Shown: in pieces, positions 1 through 11,669 of the stretch
Position numbering within the stretch: the stretch's first letter is position 1
How the letters are laid out: each line of letters starts with the position of its first letter
From: Isoetes taiwanensis
Lineage: Eukaryota; Streptophyta; Lycopodiopsida; Isoetales; Isoetaceae
DNA length: 64,000 bases
Direction: 5' to 3'
NCBI GenBank assembly: GCA_021234155.1
Contig: JAJEKV010000027.1
Location: 9,810,716-9,874,715 of the forward strand
Notes under the pieces: model-generated
The model's input: only the letters and a program-made list of their open reading frames with translations
The model's database searches: none
Told to the model about the DNA's origin: nothing
Made by a program: the position numbers and the translations under genes

Positions 1-2940
1 TGCTTAAGCAAGTTCCATCTTCCCAAAGCTTGGGGTTTTTAAAAAAAAAACACTCTGCACTTGAAAGGACCTTCTACTTTATCTACACATGGTCTATCTT
101 CCATGAGCTTGGGAACAAAATGAGGGGAGCCACAAAAATTATTCTTGCAAGTGAACATGTGTGTTGCATCAGTGATCTGGAGGCATTCAAGCATTCTTGA
201 AACTGTGGACTTGGGACAATAGTCTGGCTATATCCTTAAAACGATTTTTTTTTCTTACAATTTTTGTTTATTGACAAGGGGAATTTCTCAAGCATTGGGA
301 ATGCACCTTGGAAAAAGGTTATAAATTCGAAGCTTGCAAAGATATGCCATAGTGTATAGCATACAAGAATACAAAAGTTTGATATGCAGCTTGCTTTTAA
401 CTCTAACTTGTATGTAACTATAGTGGATGTATATTCCATAATGCTGACACTTAATATCGGGTTGTATTTTCCCAAAATACCCTTACAGAAGTGTATTTTT
501 GCACAGGCTTTTGGAAAGCATGTAGATCCGCATAGGTGTATGCCTGCATAGATTTCTAAAATATAGATTTCTGAAACAGTTTGTAGATCCGAATACGGCA
601 AAGGGTGAGATCTGGATCGCCTTGAAAACTTTATCTGCAGTGGATGAGATCCTGATGCATACTCTCGCTCAAGCGAAAGCCCTAATGTAGTGGTTGTGAT
701 TGATACCAAAATCTTTAGTTGCAGACAAGCTCTTTATATGCAAGGCATCATGAGTGCTGTAGTTTTTTGTGGGCTGATGACTGATAATAATTGGCCCATT
801 ATTTCATTTCAGAATTGGGCAAAGAGGCCATTAAAAGCAACTTGTAGCAGGTGAAAACAGAAAGGGCATTCTTAGATATGATGACTGTGAAAGGCCTATC
901 TGTAGCGGACTGCCTGGCTTCAAGGATTCCGTCTCTATATCTGCAGCGGATCATTTGATTTTTTAGATTTCGGTTTTAGTTTAGTTGAGACGAAGCTAAG
1001 TTATAAGCGGCATGCTGATGGCTACTAGGAAAGCTTCTACCCATTTTGTCCTTGCAAACTCAAGATGAAGATGACCTGGACTTGGATCTAGACAAATACC
1101 AGGTTCTTTTTTGCATTTGCTATTATATATGATGTTAATACAGCTTGATTAAGAGGATAATGCTTCTCTCTATACATAGAAGGCAAAGCAGCCCTACTTT
1201 ATTAGTATACCATTCAATATACTTATACAGAGGCACCTTGCATGTCAGTAGACAATGGAAGCTTTAACATAAATAGAAGCATGTACACCAGGTCACATAA
1301 ATGCTGAGGCGACTGCAATGTGTAATTTTTCAACCGGAAAGTCAGGATCAAAGCATTATGTTTGTAGCATGCATTGTAGTTCTGATTCTATAGTTATACA
1401 ATGGCAGGAGAAGGATTGAGCAAATTAAAGCTCGGAATTCTTGTGAACTGTGAATGCTGTAGGCATAAATTCCTAACTTCATATCCTTTCTTACTTAAAT
1501 TAACTGAGGGCAAAAGGCACAATGGGTGATCAGTGATAAACTGAGAGTCCCAATGTACCTTTTGGCCCTTGCACGTTTACCATCATCATGCTAATCGTGT
1601 ATTGAATGGCTGCAGGTACCGGACTCTCCTCTCATTGTGTCTTATGCTTTCAAAGGGTTTTTTTGGCTTGAAGGCATATGGAGAATTTGAAGAGAAACAA
1701 GCTAGAGATTTGCTATTTGAAGTCTTTGTGCAACTATGGATAGATCTTAAATTGTTTTAAGTACATTGAATGATAGTGAGCTATACTTTACAGTTTGTGG
1801 TAAGATTTATGAATTTTTAGACAAGGCAGCATGATGTATGAAGCACGAATTAATTGAAAAGGTTGCTTTTGATATTATGGACATGGTTGTGCATCTCAAA
1901 TAAGAAAAGCTGAATGCACGCATTATAAACTTGTGTAATAAGTACTTTATTACACTATAATATTATGGATTCAATTTCTAAAGGCATATTGCGCATTAAA
2001 ATGGCTTATTTGGCAATTGATTTAATATTCTAGGGATTTAAAATGTAACATGCTTCACAGGCAAATATTGTGAGAAAGTTTATTGCTTATATTGACTAAT
2101 GTTTCTTTGATGTGGATGGGACATGGGGTACCATGCTAGAAAGGCTCATTTTAGTAATGGAGGATAGCACTGCCAAGGGATTGACCGAGGCAGATGTTTG
2201 GTCTAGTTTTAACTAGTTCATGCCGGGTTTTTTTTTTTTTTAATAAATAAAATGAAAAAATCAATTAAAAATAGAAATTAAAAACTCAATTAAATACAAG
2301 AAATTTATAGCAGCGGCCAAACAATTCTTTTGTCGACGCACTTTATAATATATACGGAGCGATGAACATGGCCAAATTGAAGATGTAGGAAGCGGGTGCT
2401 AGAATCTCAATGCTTGGTAGGTTTTCTTCAAATGCAAACTCGTCGTGTACCTTCAAAAACGTGATGTTTATGTTGCTTGCCCTAGCTAAATCTCGAAAGT
2501 AACGAAGACCTAAACACGACGTATTATAATATTTTCATATTATGAGTGCAATAATAATAATTTTTTTTTTTTTTGGTTGCCAATCAATAGAGAGTACAAA
2601 GAAATTACATCAAAACAAGTCCGCTAAATTAATAAATAGGAAGTGGGATTCTCTCAATTTAACTGCATAGATCTTGTTATGATTGATTGAAAGTTTAACA
2701 TTTAAGTGAAAGAGAATATTGCCAACATCATTGTTGCTACATAAATTAAGGGCTTAGTAGGCTAGTGTTCTAAGAATGACCCTTACTTTGTTAGTACCTT
2801 ATTTTAGTACTCACATAAGCATTTTAAAACCGAATCTAAAATAAATCATTTTGTAACATGAACCACAACAAATTTTATAAAATGATTCTTTATCATACTG
2901 ACCCATCTTGATACACACGAGGTCGAGAAATGTTCACAAC
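1..2940. other. No recognisable gene
   Basis: This is AT-rich sequence in which I recognise no protein family. The longest open frame (236-709, minus, 157 codons) has low-complexity ends and no motif, and looks like chance. A short acidic run on the plus strand near 1063-1100, followed by a GT, resembles the end of an exon, but I could not extend it. Poly(T) runs at about 2228-2240 and 2560-2573 may be old retroposon tails. Confidence 0.5.
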
Positions 2941-2960
2941 GGCCTTGACTGCCACCCAAA

Positions 2961-2962
2961 AA

Positions 2963-2995
<33 letters not shown>

Positions 2996-2996
2996 T
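2961..2996. repeat. (AAT)n microsatellite
   Basis: About twelve uninterrupted AAT/ATA trinucleotide units follow a short A run. It is a simple repeat with no visible gene context. Confidence 0.9.
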
Positions 2997-3399
2997 TAGC
3001 TATGGGATAAACAGACAAACATGTTGAGTACAAATCAACAATATTTATATCATATCAACTTTGATTCGACACTCTCTAGGAGTTCACGAATATACTTACC
3101 TATCTTTATTCATCTTTATGGGTTTTTATCTGACGTTGATTGAGAGCCATTGATTGGGAGAGTATTCCTAGTATTGTGACCAGATCCATAGTTATTAACA
3201 TTTGCCAAAAAATCACCATGCCATTTCCTATGGTCTCGATTGAACATATGGTCTAAGAATAACATCGGCATAATAAACGTATACAATTTTTAGAAAACCA
3301 TGGTCTCTGTGCTAAATCAGATTGCCTATGATAAATCAGATTGCCTCAATGTATCATGTGCTACTGCACGAATCAGTCATATATTGAATCCAAGATTTT

Positions 3400-3620
3400 G
3401 AACTATCTGAATGAATTCTGCTGCCAGAAGCAATCCTGCACTGCTGGTGCAGACAGTCCTGGGACGGAACCAATCCTCTTCGTAGCAACTGGATCTATAT
3501 GTAAAAGACACAGAGGCAGCTGCTGACGCCAGGGCTGGAGGATTTGAACCCCCACCCAGAACCCTTCTTTTTCCATGTTACCTACCCTGCACATGGCATC
3601 CGGATGCATAAAGGCAAAAA
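3400..3620 (-). mobile_element. Possible tRNA-derived SINE
   Basis: On the minus strand near 3556-3537 there is a good match to the RNA polymerase III B box (GGTTCAAATCC), inside a GC-richer patch unlike its AT-rich flanks. A plausible but weak A-box-like stretch (GTGCAGGGTAGG) lies upstream at about 3590. The patch contains a 68-codon frame with no protein similarity I recognise. I could not fix the ends or find a target-site duplication, so the SINE call rests mainly on the B box. Confidence 0.3.
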
Positions 3621-3749
3621 TAGAGGATTAGACTACAAGCAAGAAGCAGCGACAGCTGTATCTATTGCAAAGCTGAACTGCCACAAATCAGCAACGTTCA
3701 TGATTCAGCATACAATGACAACCTCTCATTTAACAAGAAGCTAGCAATT

Positions 3750-4914
3750 GCACCACATCTAGACACTGCCATACCCGATGCCCGAACCCCTGACTCGAAG
3801 CCCGCCTTGGTGGAATCCATTGCTGCCCCTGCCAAAAAAAGAAAGGGCATGCATGCTTATCCTTCTATCCTCAAATCATGCATGGAAACGACCAAAAAAA
3901 CACATGCTCAGAGCCATTTTAGAATGCCTACCTTCTCCATAAGATTTGTATAGATTTTTAGGAATAGAATAGGCCAAGAGCCTTCTGTATAGTGAAGCTG
4001 CTTGCATTTTAGTCAAGCATTTTAGCCAATAGAATGATCTGAATGAGAGAAAGTTAAATCCAAATCCAGAAGTTCTCTTTAAGTATCTAGAAACTATGAT
4101 ATATATTTATTCCATTATGCACTGATAAAAGGCTGGCTTAAGATTGTATAGGTTCATTCTTTGTAAAAAGAAGGGTGCCCGGTAAACAAACCAAGTTATG
4201 CTATGGTTGGTACAGTTAGCTTTTAATTTAAAATAGTTGATGGAGTTAGCATGTAGACAAATTCAAATAGTTGATGGCGTTATAATGTTTTGTAATGTAA
4301 TTGAGGTGACTATGATGGGGAAAACATGGCTGTTAAGATGCATTCTTCCCATGTTTATACCCCAAACAATAGACTTTTATGCCCGAAACCCTGCAAGAAC
4401 ACTTAACAGATAATTTTAAAACACATCGGATCTGGATATTGCATTAGACCATAACCATAAAATAGAAGAAACAAACATTAACTGTATGATCCGGCCATGT
4501 TTTAGCTAGCAACATACCTTGACGCTTAGGCCATAAATTTTTATGCTGCTCCCAATTGTCGCTTAGGCCAGATCCTGTCATAATTTTGGCTAGCGACATG
4601 CATTGGCTGCTTCTGATTGTTTGGTCTGGCCTAAATTGTTTGGTATATTAAGGCATTGATTGCTGCATAGATTTTCCATAGTAAGGCTAAAAAAAAGTAG
4701 TTCACACCATTCAAATACGTTCCCCAAATTAGTCCATGGGGTAGTGAAGATTAAGAAATTTGTATGCCACATTTTGTGAATTTTCTGCAAATGTAGAACC
4801 GTCATGATCGTAAAAATTCATACCATGCTTAATATTTTGGTACAACATGACTTTAGAGCATAACAGTCTGAAAATTTATCACGCAAAATGGTGGCTTCGT
4901 TTCAAACGTCGTTT
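3750..4914. other. No recognisable gene
   Basis: AT-rich intergenic sequence. The minus-strand frame at 4590-4805 (71 codons) has no motif. I see nothing else of note before the candidate transposon boundary at about 4920. Confidence 0.5.
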
Positions 4915-4919
4915 AAATT

Positions 4920-4990
4920 GAAACACACTTATTTAAGAAGTGTGTTTGAAAGATTCCTTAAATAATTTTAGAAAATTTTCAAATGAAGCC
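4920..4990. repeat. Left degenerate terminal inverted repeat
   Basis: The left end reads GAAACACACTT, then TTAAG, then the inverse AAGTGTGTTT, so the terminus is itself a small hairpin. It continues into an AT-rich block (to about 4980) that aligns loosely with the reverse complement of 11990-12040. Confidence 0.4.
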
Positions 4991-5458
4991 AAAATAGAGG
5001 CAATTTAGATAGGTAAGTATAGTTTTTGCAAGACCGATCCTAAAAACAGCCTTCTTTATGAAAATATGCTACAAAAAAATTAATACAGAGAAAAAAGGGT
5101 CATTTTTGGGGGGCAAAAGAACTTTTATGAGAGCAACTGAAATACCAGCGACGAAAATTGAGCTTATGAAAAAGGTTCTCTTTCATGTTTGTGTAACAAT
5201 TGTTTTGTGGTTGCAGTTACAGAGGCAATAAAATATGTTCCTACACAGCAAATGTAAGTTGATATAGAACAACAAAACAAAAAGAACAATATGCAATGGA
5301 ACAAACTTCTTAAAATTACCCATCTAGAAGAAACGGCATATATGCAAATGATATATTAATAAATTAGAAAAGAAATGTTACAAAGTTCCTCCTGTAGGAA
5401 GTAATTAGGGAGTGGTACATGTCAGAAAAAAATTAGTCAAAACAACACAGAAAAGAGA

Positions 5459-5501
5459 GGTATAAATTTATATCGAAGCCCAGCGGTATAAAATTATACC
5501 G
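5459..5501. repeat. Two variant copies of the GGTATAAATTTATACC palindrome
   Basis: Copies start at 5459 (last bases changed) and 5484 (centre changed by one base). They lie just past the natural stop of the methylase gene at 5520-5522 on the minus strand, so they sit in its 3' flank. Confidence 0.8.
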
Positions 5502-5519
5502 ACAACAAGCAGTAAAGAT

Positions 5520-7000
5520 TTATATGTTGCGTGGTGGCTCATCCAAGTCCAGGGGACTCTCATCCCCTCTTCGTTCATCTTTTTGAGACAACACTTGGAC
5601 GGAGACACCTGTTTCTGCTTGTGCCAAAATTTCCAGGGGTTTCTCTGCAGTCTGTTCTTGTATTGGCTCGAGGTCAACGAACTCAACCTCGTCATCACGC
5701 CTCCCCGTGATAGGAGGCTGTACTTCTGTGTAAGTGCCTTTAACTTCTCCACATGCACTCTTAACACCAAGTTATTCGTTCTCATCAAGAAAAGACTCAC
5801 AAGAACTTATTATAGTTCTTATGAAACTGATTTTATCCATATCTATATCAACGGACACCACATTGCGCCCCTGCTTGAGTGCAAAATTCCTGTGGTGCCA
5901 GTTCCAGAAAATGCATCAAGGACCCAGTCACCTGGGCGAGAGAACCACTGTATCAAGTTGTTGATTAGTCTCTGAGGTTTCTGGTAGTGAGAAACCACAA
6001 CATCTTGATGTTGAGGATCTCTTAACTTTTGCAACACAACAGGAAATTGGAAAGCATTGCAAGGAGGTGATTTCTCTTCTCGCGTATTAAAGTGCACCAT
6101 GGTTTTCTTAGTGTCAGCGCTATAATACCCTATGTGGAAGTGCTCGAAGCAGCTAACCAGCCTAGGACCTCCACCATTTCCTTTTACATTCGTTTTCAAC
6201 CTGGAAAGAGGAAGTTAGAAAACAAAGGAGTCGGTATAAATTTATAACGCAACGCTCTAGACTTTACCAGATACAGTTCTCGAAGCCAACATTGCAAACG
6301 ACATCCATGGACTTCAGTACAGACATTGTTTGCAAGTATGAGTGGAAAACAATGACACACCAATGGGAAGACAAGGTAACTTTTTTCAGGCCTTCCAAGA
6401 ATTCTCGAACTTGAATGTGCGAGAAGGCCTCATCATCAAAAAGACCGTCTTTAATCTTGAACCCAAAAGGTATGTCAGCAATGCAAAGAGTAAAGTTTTG
6501 CTTTTTGACGAAAGTTTGTAGTTTTCTGCAGTCACCATGCACTACTTTGTACAAGCAATCCTGTCCGAAGGTGGTAAATCTTTCATAGTCACCCTCCGAG
6601 CTGCCTGTTGCAACCTGTTTTCCTTGTTCTATGGCCTTCAATCTGTGCCTTTCTTCTTTTGCTCTCCGAACTAGGTTCAAGAATCCTGCGGGTAGTCCTT
6701 TCTTTTTGTTCTATAAAACAACACACAGTAAGAAGCCACTCCTCGAATATGAGCCTAAGTTTACATACCCAGCCACTAAAGTTGACAGCATGCTCCCTTA
6801 TAATACTGTCAGACGTACTTCCAGGGTAAAGAAGCTTGCACTCCTCCCACACCTCTAGGTTTAGTTGCCTCATAAGCTCAGACTGGGAGGTAACAATGTC
6901 TTTTTTACTGCAATGAAATAGAGGGCACCAATTACAAAATGACAAAAAGAACGTAGCAAATTAAGAAGACAACTCACGTCTTGGCTTCTTTTGCCATTTC
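5520..7000 (-). pseudogene. Beta-class N4/N6 DNA methyltransferase, C-terminal part, broken
   Basis: This is an S-adenosylmethionine-dependent DNA amino-methyltransferase of the N4-cytosine/N6-adenine family. In gene order it has a catalytic DPPY-like box in the form ADIPFGF (about 6480-6462) and then the AdoMet-binding box VLDAFSGTGTTG (about 5930-5895). Catalytic box first, cofactor box second is the beta arrangement. A clean intron (GT about 6263, AG about 6200) joins ENCIW to LKTNVKGNG and contains one copy of the palindrome. After the cofactor box the frame shifts near 5868; an extra TT in a short T run would explain it. Beyond that the next frame continues with conserved-looking NVVSVDIDMD, an in-frame TAA at 5774-5772, and about 80 more acidic coding-like codons ending at 5520. 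The gene is therefore dead but recent enough to read. The catalytic box lacks the usual second proline and aromatic, so even an intact relative may be atypical. Confidence 0.7.
6232..6248. repeat. Single palindrome copy inside a methylase intron
   Basis: One CGGTATAAATTTATA core with a changed end lies between the splice donor near 6263 and the acceptor near 6200 of the methylase gene. Confidence 0.8.
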
Positions 7001-9019
7001 ATCAAGTGTAAACTCTTTTGCAACAACCTTCTCTAGCAGCCTGACAATTATTTCTTTGCTTTTTATTCCCTGAAGTTGCGTTCCATGGAACAATGCTCAT
7101 ATTTGTTTGTTTAGCCTCAGTGTTTTTCTTTGTTTTCTTGCCCGTGCTGCTTGTTTGTTCTTTCAATTCATCATCTTAAAATTCTTTCTTGTAGATCCCA
7201 CACCTAGAAAACCAAATATATAACAAATATCTTAGTTACATAAGAAACAAGTACTGTTTTTGAGGAAAGCGGCAGGACCGTGTTCCAACGGTATAAATTT
7301 ATACGAAGCATGTTGGTGGTATAAATTTATACCATAAACACAAGGGAAAGGAGTCTAGACACCAGCGGTATAAATTTATACCAAGTATGCCGGTGGTATG
7401 AATTTATACCATAAACACGAAAGAGAACCCTAGAACCTAAGCGGTATAAATTTATACTATGTATGTCGGTGGTATAAATTTATACCGTAAACACGAAAGA
7501 GAACCCTAGAACTTAATAGAACATAAGCGTCCGGGCATTTTGCTAAGAACTTCTACAGTAAGTTAAGAACTCACCTGGCCATCTCGAAAAGCAAGTTGAA
7601 AGTAATTGTCGTACTGCTTCACGGCCATGTGAGGCTTCTTATCTGTGCCATAGCTAAGGCAACATTCTATGACACAAACCTCTCGCAGTTGCTGTAACAT
7701 GTTTTTCTGCTTTTTGAAGTCCTCACCATGTTCGTTTTTAAATTCCACAAACTCTCTGTGCATAAACCGGATTTTATCTATTAAGCTCATCTTTAACCTG
7801 AAGTCGTTGTCTAAGTTGTGACTCACTGCTACTACTTTAGCTTCTTCATCGATCAGTCCAACATAAATGTGTGCCTCCACAATTTTCCAAACTTCATTCC
7901 TGCTTTCTTCTTTCGACAACTCCTTTCTGGCCTTGTAACTGTGGGTGCCACCTTAAATAAAATATGTATAATCTTCAAAAAGAGCTTTCTTGTACTCTGA
8001 GAGTTCTTGAATCTGATCTCGGCTGACCATAACCACTAGCGGGGACACATGCGCATGTGGATTCCTCCGCATTCTCTACTTTAAGATAGCAACATGCGCA
8101 GCATAGAGTTTCCTCACTTGAAGCAACCTTACACCATTCTCGTTCTTAGGAGGCCTCTTAATTGTGTCTATGGACAATGAAATTGTTTGCTTTAACAACT
8201 TCGTTTCATTGATCTTCTTTAGCAAGGCGCTAGATCTGTCAGCTGGTTTTAGCACTATGTCTGCTCCAGGTGCCTTCTTCAAAGCTTCTGCTGATTCCTC
8301 AATGGTGAGTGCCTTGGTTGTTCTCTGTTTTTTAGTTTTTGTGGCTTTAGATGCTGCAGGTCTTTTCTTAGAGGGCAAGGCCACTTCTTCCTCAACCTCC
8401 TCTTCTTCTGTCTCACTTCCTTTATCTGAATCTTCCTTGACACGTGGATACCACATGTCCTTTATCATCACTTTTTCGTCGCAAAGGATAACTGATGCCA
8501 AAATATCAACAATGTCCGGCAAGAAGAAACATTTTGAGCATAATCAAGTCACTGTTTGAGAACTTTGTACTTACGTGCCCTGCCTTATTATTTTCAGAAA
8601 TGTATTCTTGAACATCCTTAGGCTTGCACATTGTTATTCTCAACATGGTAGTGGAAAGAAGATAATCCACCTCCTTATCATTATTCAGAGTTTTCAGGTA
8701 AAGTTCATTCTCGTTCTCTGTGGCTGTAATGCTACGCATTTCTCCACCCGGGTAATATTCTTTTGCCTTGTATTTGGCTCTGCCTGTTACAGATGTACAA
8801 ATAAGCATCTGTAGGAGATCTTCTTCTGGCACCCCAATGCACAAACCATGTGGTATCCTTCATATCGTAAAGATCTGGTTCTGTGGCAGAACGTTGGCCT
8901 TTGCCCTTGGGAACAATAGTGGAGCTGCAAATGAGGAAGTCACAAAAAGTGCCAGAAAAATTGATAATTTTGCTCACAAAGGTGATAAATTTTGTGGTTT
9001 TGTGTGTTTTTTCCCTCAC
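7000..9019 (-). pseudogene. N-terminal coding segments of the methylase gene, unknown domains, broken
   Basis: Several minus-strand coding blocks precede the methylase domain in the same orientation. Block 8844-8506 has no known motif. Block 8522-8076 carries an acidic Glu/Asp run and a basic KKRPAASK-type segment that looks like a nuclear localisation signal. A frameshift near 8078 leads into a further block at 8070-7925 with an in-frame stop. Block 7919-7574 ends at a good GTGAGT donor. The following exon (about 7204-6978) contains an early stop and at least one frameshift before the TSQSELMRQ segment. I infer one long spliced gene whose 3' end is the methylase, because spacing, strand and splice signals are continuous, but two adjacent genes cannot be excluded. 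The acidic and basic low-complexity segments suggest a nuclear DNA-associated protein. Confidence 0.5.
7289..7514. repeat. Three tandem 76-77 bp units, each with two palindromes, in an intron
   Basis: Six copies of GGTATAAATTTATACC or close variants start at 7289, 7317, 7366, 7394, 7442 and 7470. Spacing alternates (28, 49, 28, 48, 28), so the true unit is about 77 bp with a pair of palindromes and a shared spacer containing AAACACGAAAGAGAACCC. The array lies in the intron between the donor near 7573 and the acceptor near 7205 of the methylase gene. Confidence 0.9.
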
Positions 9020-9119
9020 ATAAACATCTCTTTTCTATGTAACTCTTTGCAGAATACGTCCCCAATTTTGCCAACTTTAGAACTTTTTTTGTTCTTTTTT
9101 GGTACATGCTCCCGTCGAA

Positions 9120-9364
9120 CAGTATAAATTTATACCGTGAACACTAGGACGGTATAAATTTATACCGTTAGCAAATTTATACCGTGAGCACTCTAGTTGT
9201 ATAAATTTATACCGTGAGTGCTCGGACCGTCTAAACTCTTCGTGGTTCCTACGGTATAAATTTATACCGTTCAAGTGCTTACGCGGTATAAATTTATACC
9301 GTTTGAGTCACCACACTATTGGATTTGTGAAGGCCAAGCACTTACGCGGTATAAATTTATACCG
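9120..9364. promoter_or_regulatory. Palindrome array between the divergent genes
   Basis: Copies of the 18-bp palindrome CGGTATAAATTTATACCG lie at 9120, 9150, 9197, 9252, 9284 and 9347, with a half copy at 9171-9184. Those at 9150, 9252 and 9284 are perfect. The last two share the upstream words CTTACG, so the array also grew by short duplications. The position between two divergently oriented genes fits a shared operator, promoter or recombinase-binding region. Each core contains TATAAATTTATA, a TATA-like word in both directions. The function is inferred from position and symmetry only. Confidence 0.75.
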
Positions 9365-9479
9365 ACAGAGTACAAACTAGAAAATATTTAAAGATCTAGT
9401 AGAATAAATTTTTTACCAAACTAAAACTGTCCAGGTTGGATACTTACGTGGCTATTGTGGTATATAGAGTCTATAGAGT

Positions 9480-11669
9480 TGATGCAGTGCCAAAGAGGTC
9501 AAGTATTTAAGGCAGATCGCGAGCACCTTCGTCCCGAACTCGCGTATAGGAAGTGTCTCATGAATTCATGCACTTCAATGTGTTTCTTGGATGGAAGGCT
9601 TCTTCAAAGAGTCTTGCGAGAAACTACTTAACAGCCCAGTGTACCATTAAGTGATAACTTTACTAAACGTGAGGTTTATAACAACTACAAAGACTTGTGT
9701 ATTGAAGCTGGTGAAAGGCATGTATGCTACTCTTACTTCACTGTGTTGTGGAAATAGGAATTCTCATGGGTAACAATTCCTAGAAAGCACCGTATGTCAG
9801 TTTGTGCTATATGTTCTGAATTGAAAGCTCAACAACAGAATGCAAGGACACAACACATTAAAAGTAAGCTTCCGAGACTTCTAGTTGCCTGTATTGTTAG
9901 ATTCTTTTCCTAGCCATGTTTTTCTTCTCAGATGCATTGAAAGAGAAGCTCAACAAGCACAGAAAACAACAATCTCTTGAGAGGAGAAAGTTGACAAAAT
10001 ATAGGAAAAAAGCACTTGAACATCCTCTCAGCTATATCAGTTGTCATTGATGGAATGGACCAGAAAAAAACAACTCTGCCACACTTTGTCAAGGTGCCCA
10101 AGGATGCTCCAGAAGAAGACTTTGTACACTTGCATGTTGTTGGTGCTATGGTCTTCAATGGGAAACTTTCTTGCAAGACTTTCTTAAACTATCCAAATAT
10201 TCATGCTGATCCTAATCTCACTATTACGATCTTGCACAAGATACTTTCTAGTATGAAGCATTTACCACCAGTTCTATACCTCTAGCTTCACAACACAACG
10301 AGAGAGAATAAGAACCAAGCATTATTTATGTACTGTGCTATGCTTGTTGAGAAACAAATTTTCAAGAAAGTGAAGATTGGTTTTCTTCTTGTTGGGCACA
10401 CACACGATCAATTTGATCAGATGTTTAGTAGGTTCTCCAAATGTCTTGCTCGAAAGAAAGCTCTTAGCCTGCCAGCAATGATTGATGTTATTCAAGAATC
10501 CTACAATCCTCATCCAGAAACCGAGTTGTTGGATGAGACTTATGATTTCAAAGAACTGATTTTTCGGAAAGACCCCTTAGGTCACCGACCTATTGAGCCT
10601 TTAAGAAATATCATGTTCTCGCATCAGATCAAAATGTCATTTAAAGATGGGAAAGCCAGCCTGCAAGGCAAGGAATATGCTACATCGAAGGAGTGGCTAG
10701 CCAACAGAAGGAAATTAGTTCATTTGAACCATTCCTGACATTACTTCTATGCTCTCAGCAGGGCAAATGCCTTTAAAAAGCTTGAAAGAAGTCACGAGGA
10801 GTAAATAGGAAGGGAGAGCCTTTCAACTAGACAAGTCATTGGATTGCATTGAAATGAGCATCTTGTCATGCTCTAACCATTTTGGAGAAGCAGATACTTC
10901 ATGGTGGCCTCAGGTTTTTGCTCAACAACGTGAGCTGCTCCATGCCATGTCACAAGGTCACAGACCTATTGTCTTCAACTGGCCAACTGAAAATCAAATG
11001 GAACAAGTGCTGGCACAAAATGAAAATCCAGTGGAACAGGAACGGCTCGTATCTAGCTCAGAAGAAGATGATAGAGTGATTTATAAGGGCCTTAGACGCA
11101 CGACATAACAGGTTGCCAGAGTTTCTGGTTCAGTCTAGGAGATTCAAAGAGGAATGCTTGTAGCTGTTCCAGTTGATGATGATGAGAGTGCGAAGCCATT
11201 TTGGTTGGCTAAAGTACTGGACGTAATCCGAGAGGATGGCATCCCTGTGAAACTAAACGTACACTGGATGAGAACAAGTGGATCTAATGCATTTAGTGGG
11301 ACTTATAACATGGAGATGGTTAGAACTGGAGTGGGAAAGAGAGCCAAGACGAAAGCAAACGTTGGTACCATAGACCTTGATGAAGTGAAGGTGCTAGCAT
11401 ATGACTTCGTTCTAGCTGCTGCTAACAAGTTGCGTGCTGTAACTCAAAAGTTGCTGAGGTCAGTGTGTGGATTGGATAACGCACGCAAAAAAGCTTCCAG
11501 AGATGATGATGAAGATTCACTGGTAGACAGTGATGAAGAGGATCGTTCAAGTACATCCAGTTTTGAGAGTGAGGCCAGGGACACTAATAGCTCTGATGAT
11601 CCCGGTCTAAACGAGTCAGAGGATGAGATGCATCCTGACTTAGCTGCACAATGTAAGTTTGTTAGATAA
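9480..11669 (+). pseudogene. DUF7869-like element protein, possible DDE-type transposase, broken
   Basis: The recognisable order is an N-terminal segment with EVYNNYKDLC (about 9672), a CxxC pair in SVCAICSELK (about 9800-9830), and an intron with good sites (GT about 9868, AG about 9930). Next come IDGMDQKKT (about 10047-10075), HLHVVGAM (about 10128-10150), RENKNQ (about 10300-10320) and GHTHDQFDQMFSRFSK (about 10396-10443). This matches the conserved core of DUF7869 proteins, which recur in plant, oomycete and animal repeats. The spaced Asp in IDGMDQ, the Asp expected before RENKNQ, and the acidic residues of GHTHDQFD could form an RNase-H-like catalytic triad; that is my inference. From 11154 an open frame (171 codons) has a WLAKVLDV segment resembling a chromatin-binding fold and a long acidic tail. 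Damage: a frameshift at about 10030, a TAG where LQ is expected (about 10282), and a His replacing the expected Asp just after it. Confidence 0.65.

Noticed and set aside
236-709. 157-codon minus-strand open frame
   Set aside because: No motif, low-complexity ends, and composition like the surrounding non-coding DNA.
3530-3560. Possible tRNA gene at the GGTTCAAATCC word
   Set aside because: No cloverleaf: acceptor stem and anticodon arm cannot be formed around it. Kept only as a weak SINE lead.
7289-9364. Palindrome arrays considered as a CRISPR array
   Set aside because: Eukaryotic context with spliced genes, repeats only 16-18 bp and fully palindromic, spacers of irregular length that themselves repeat, and no cas genes.
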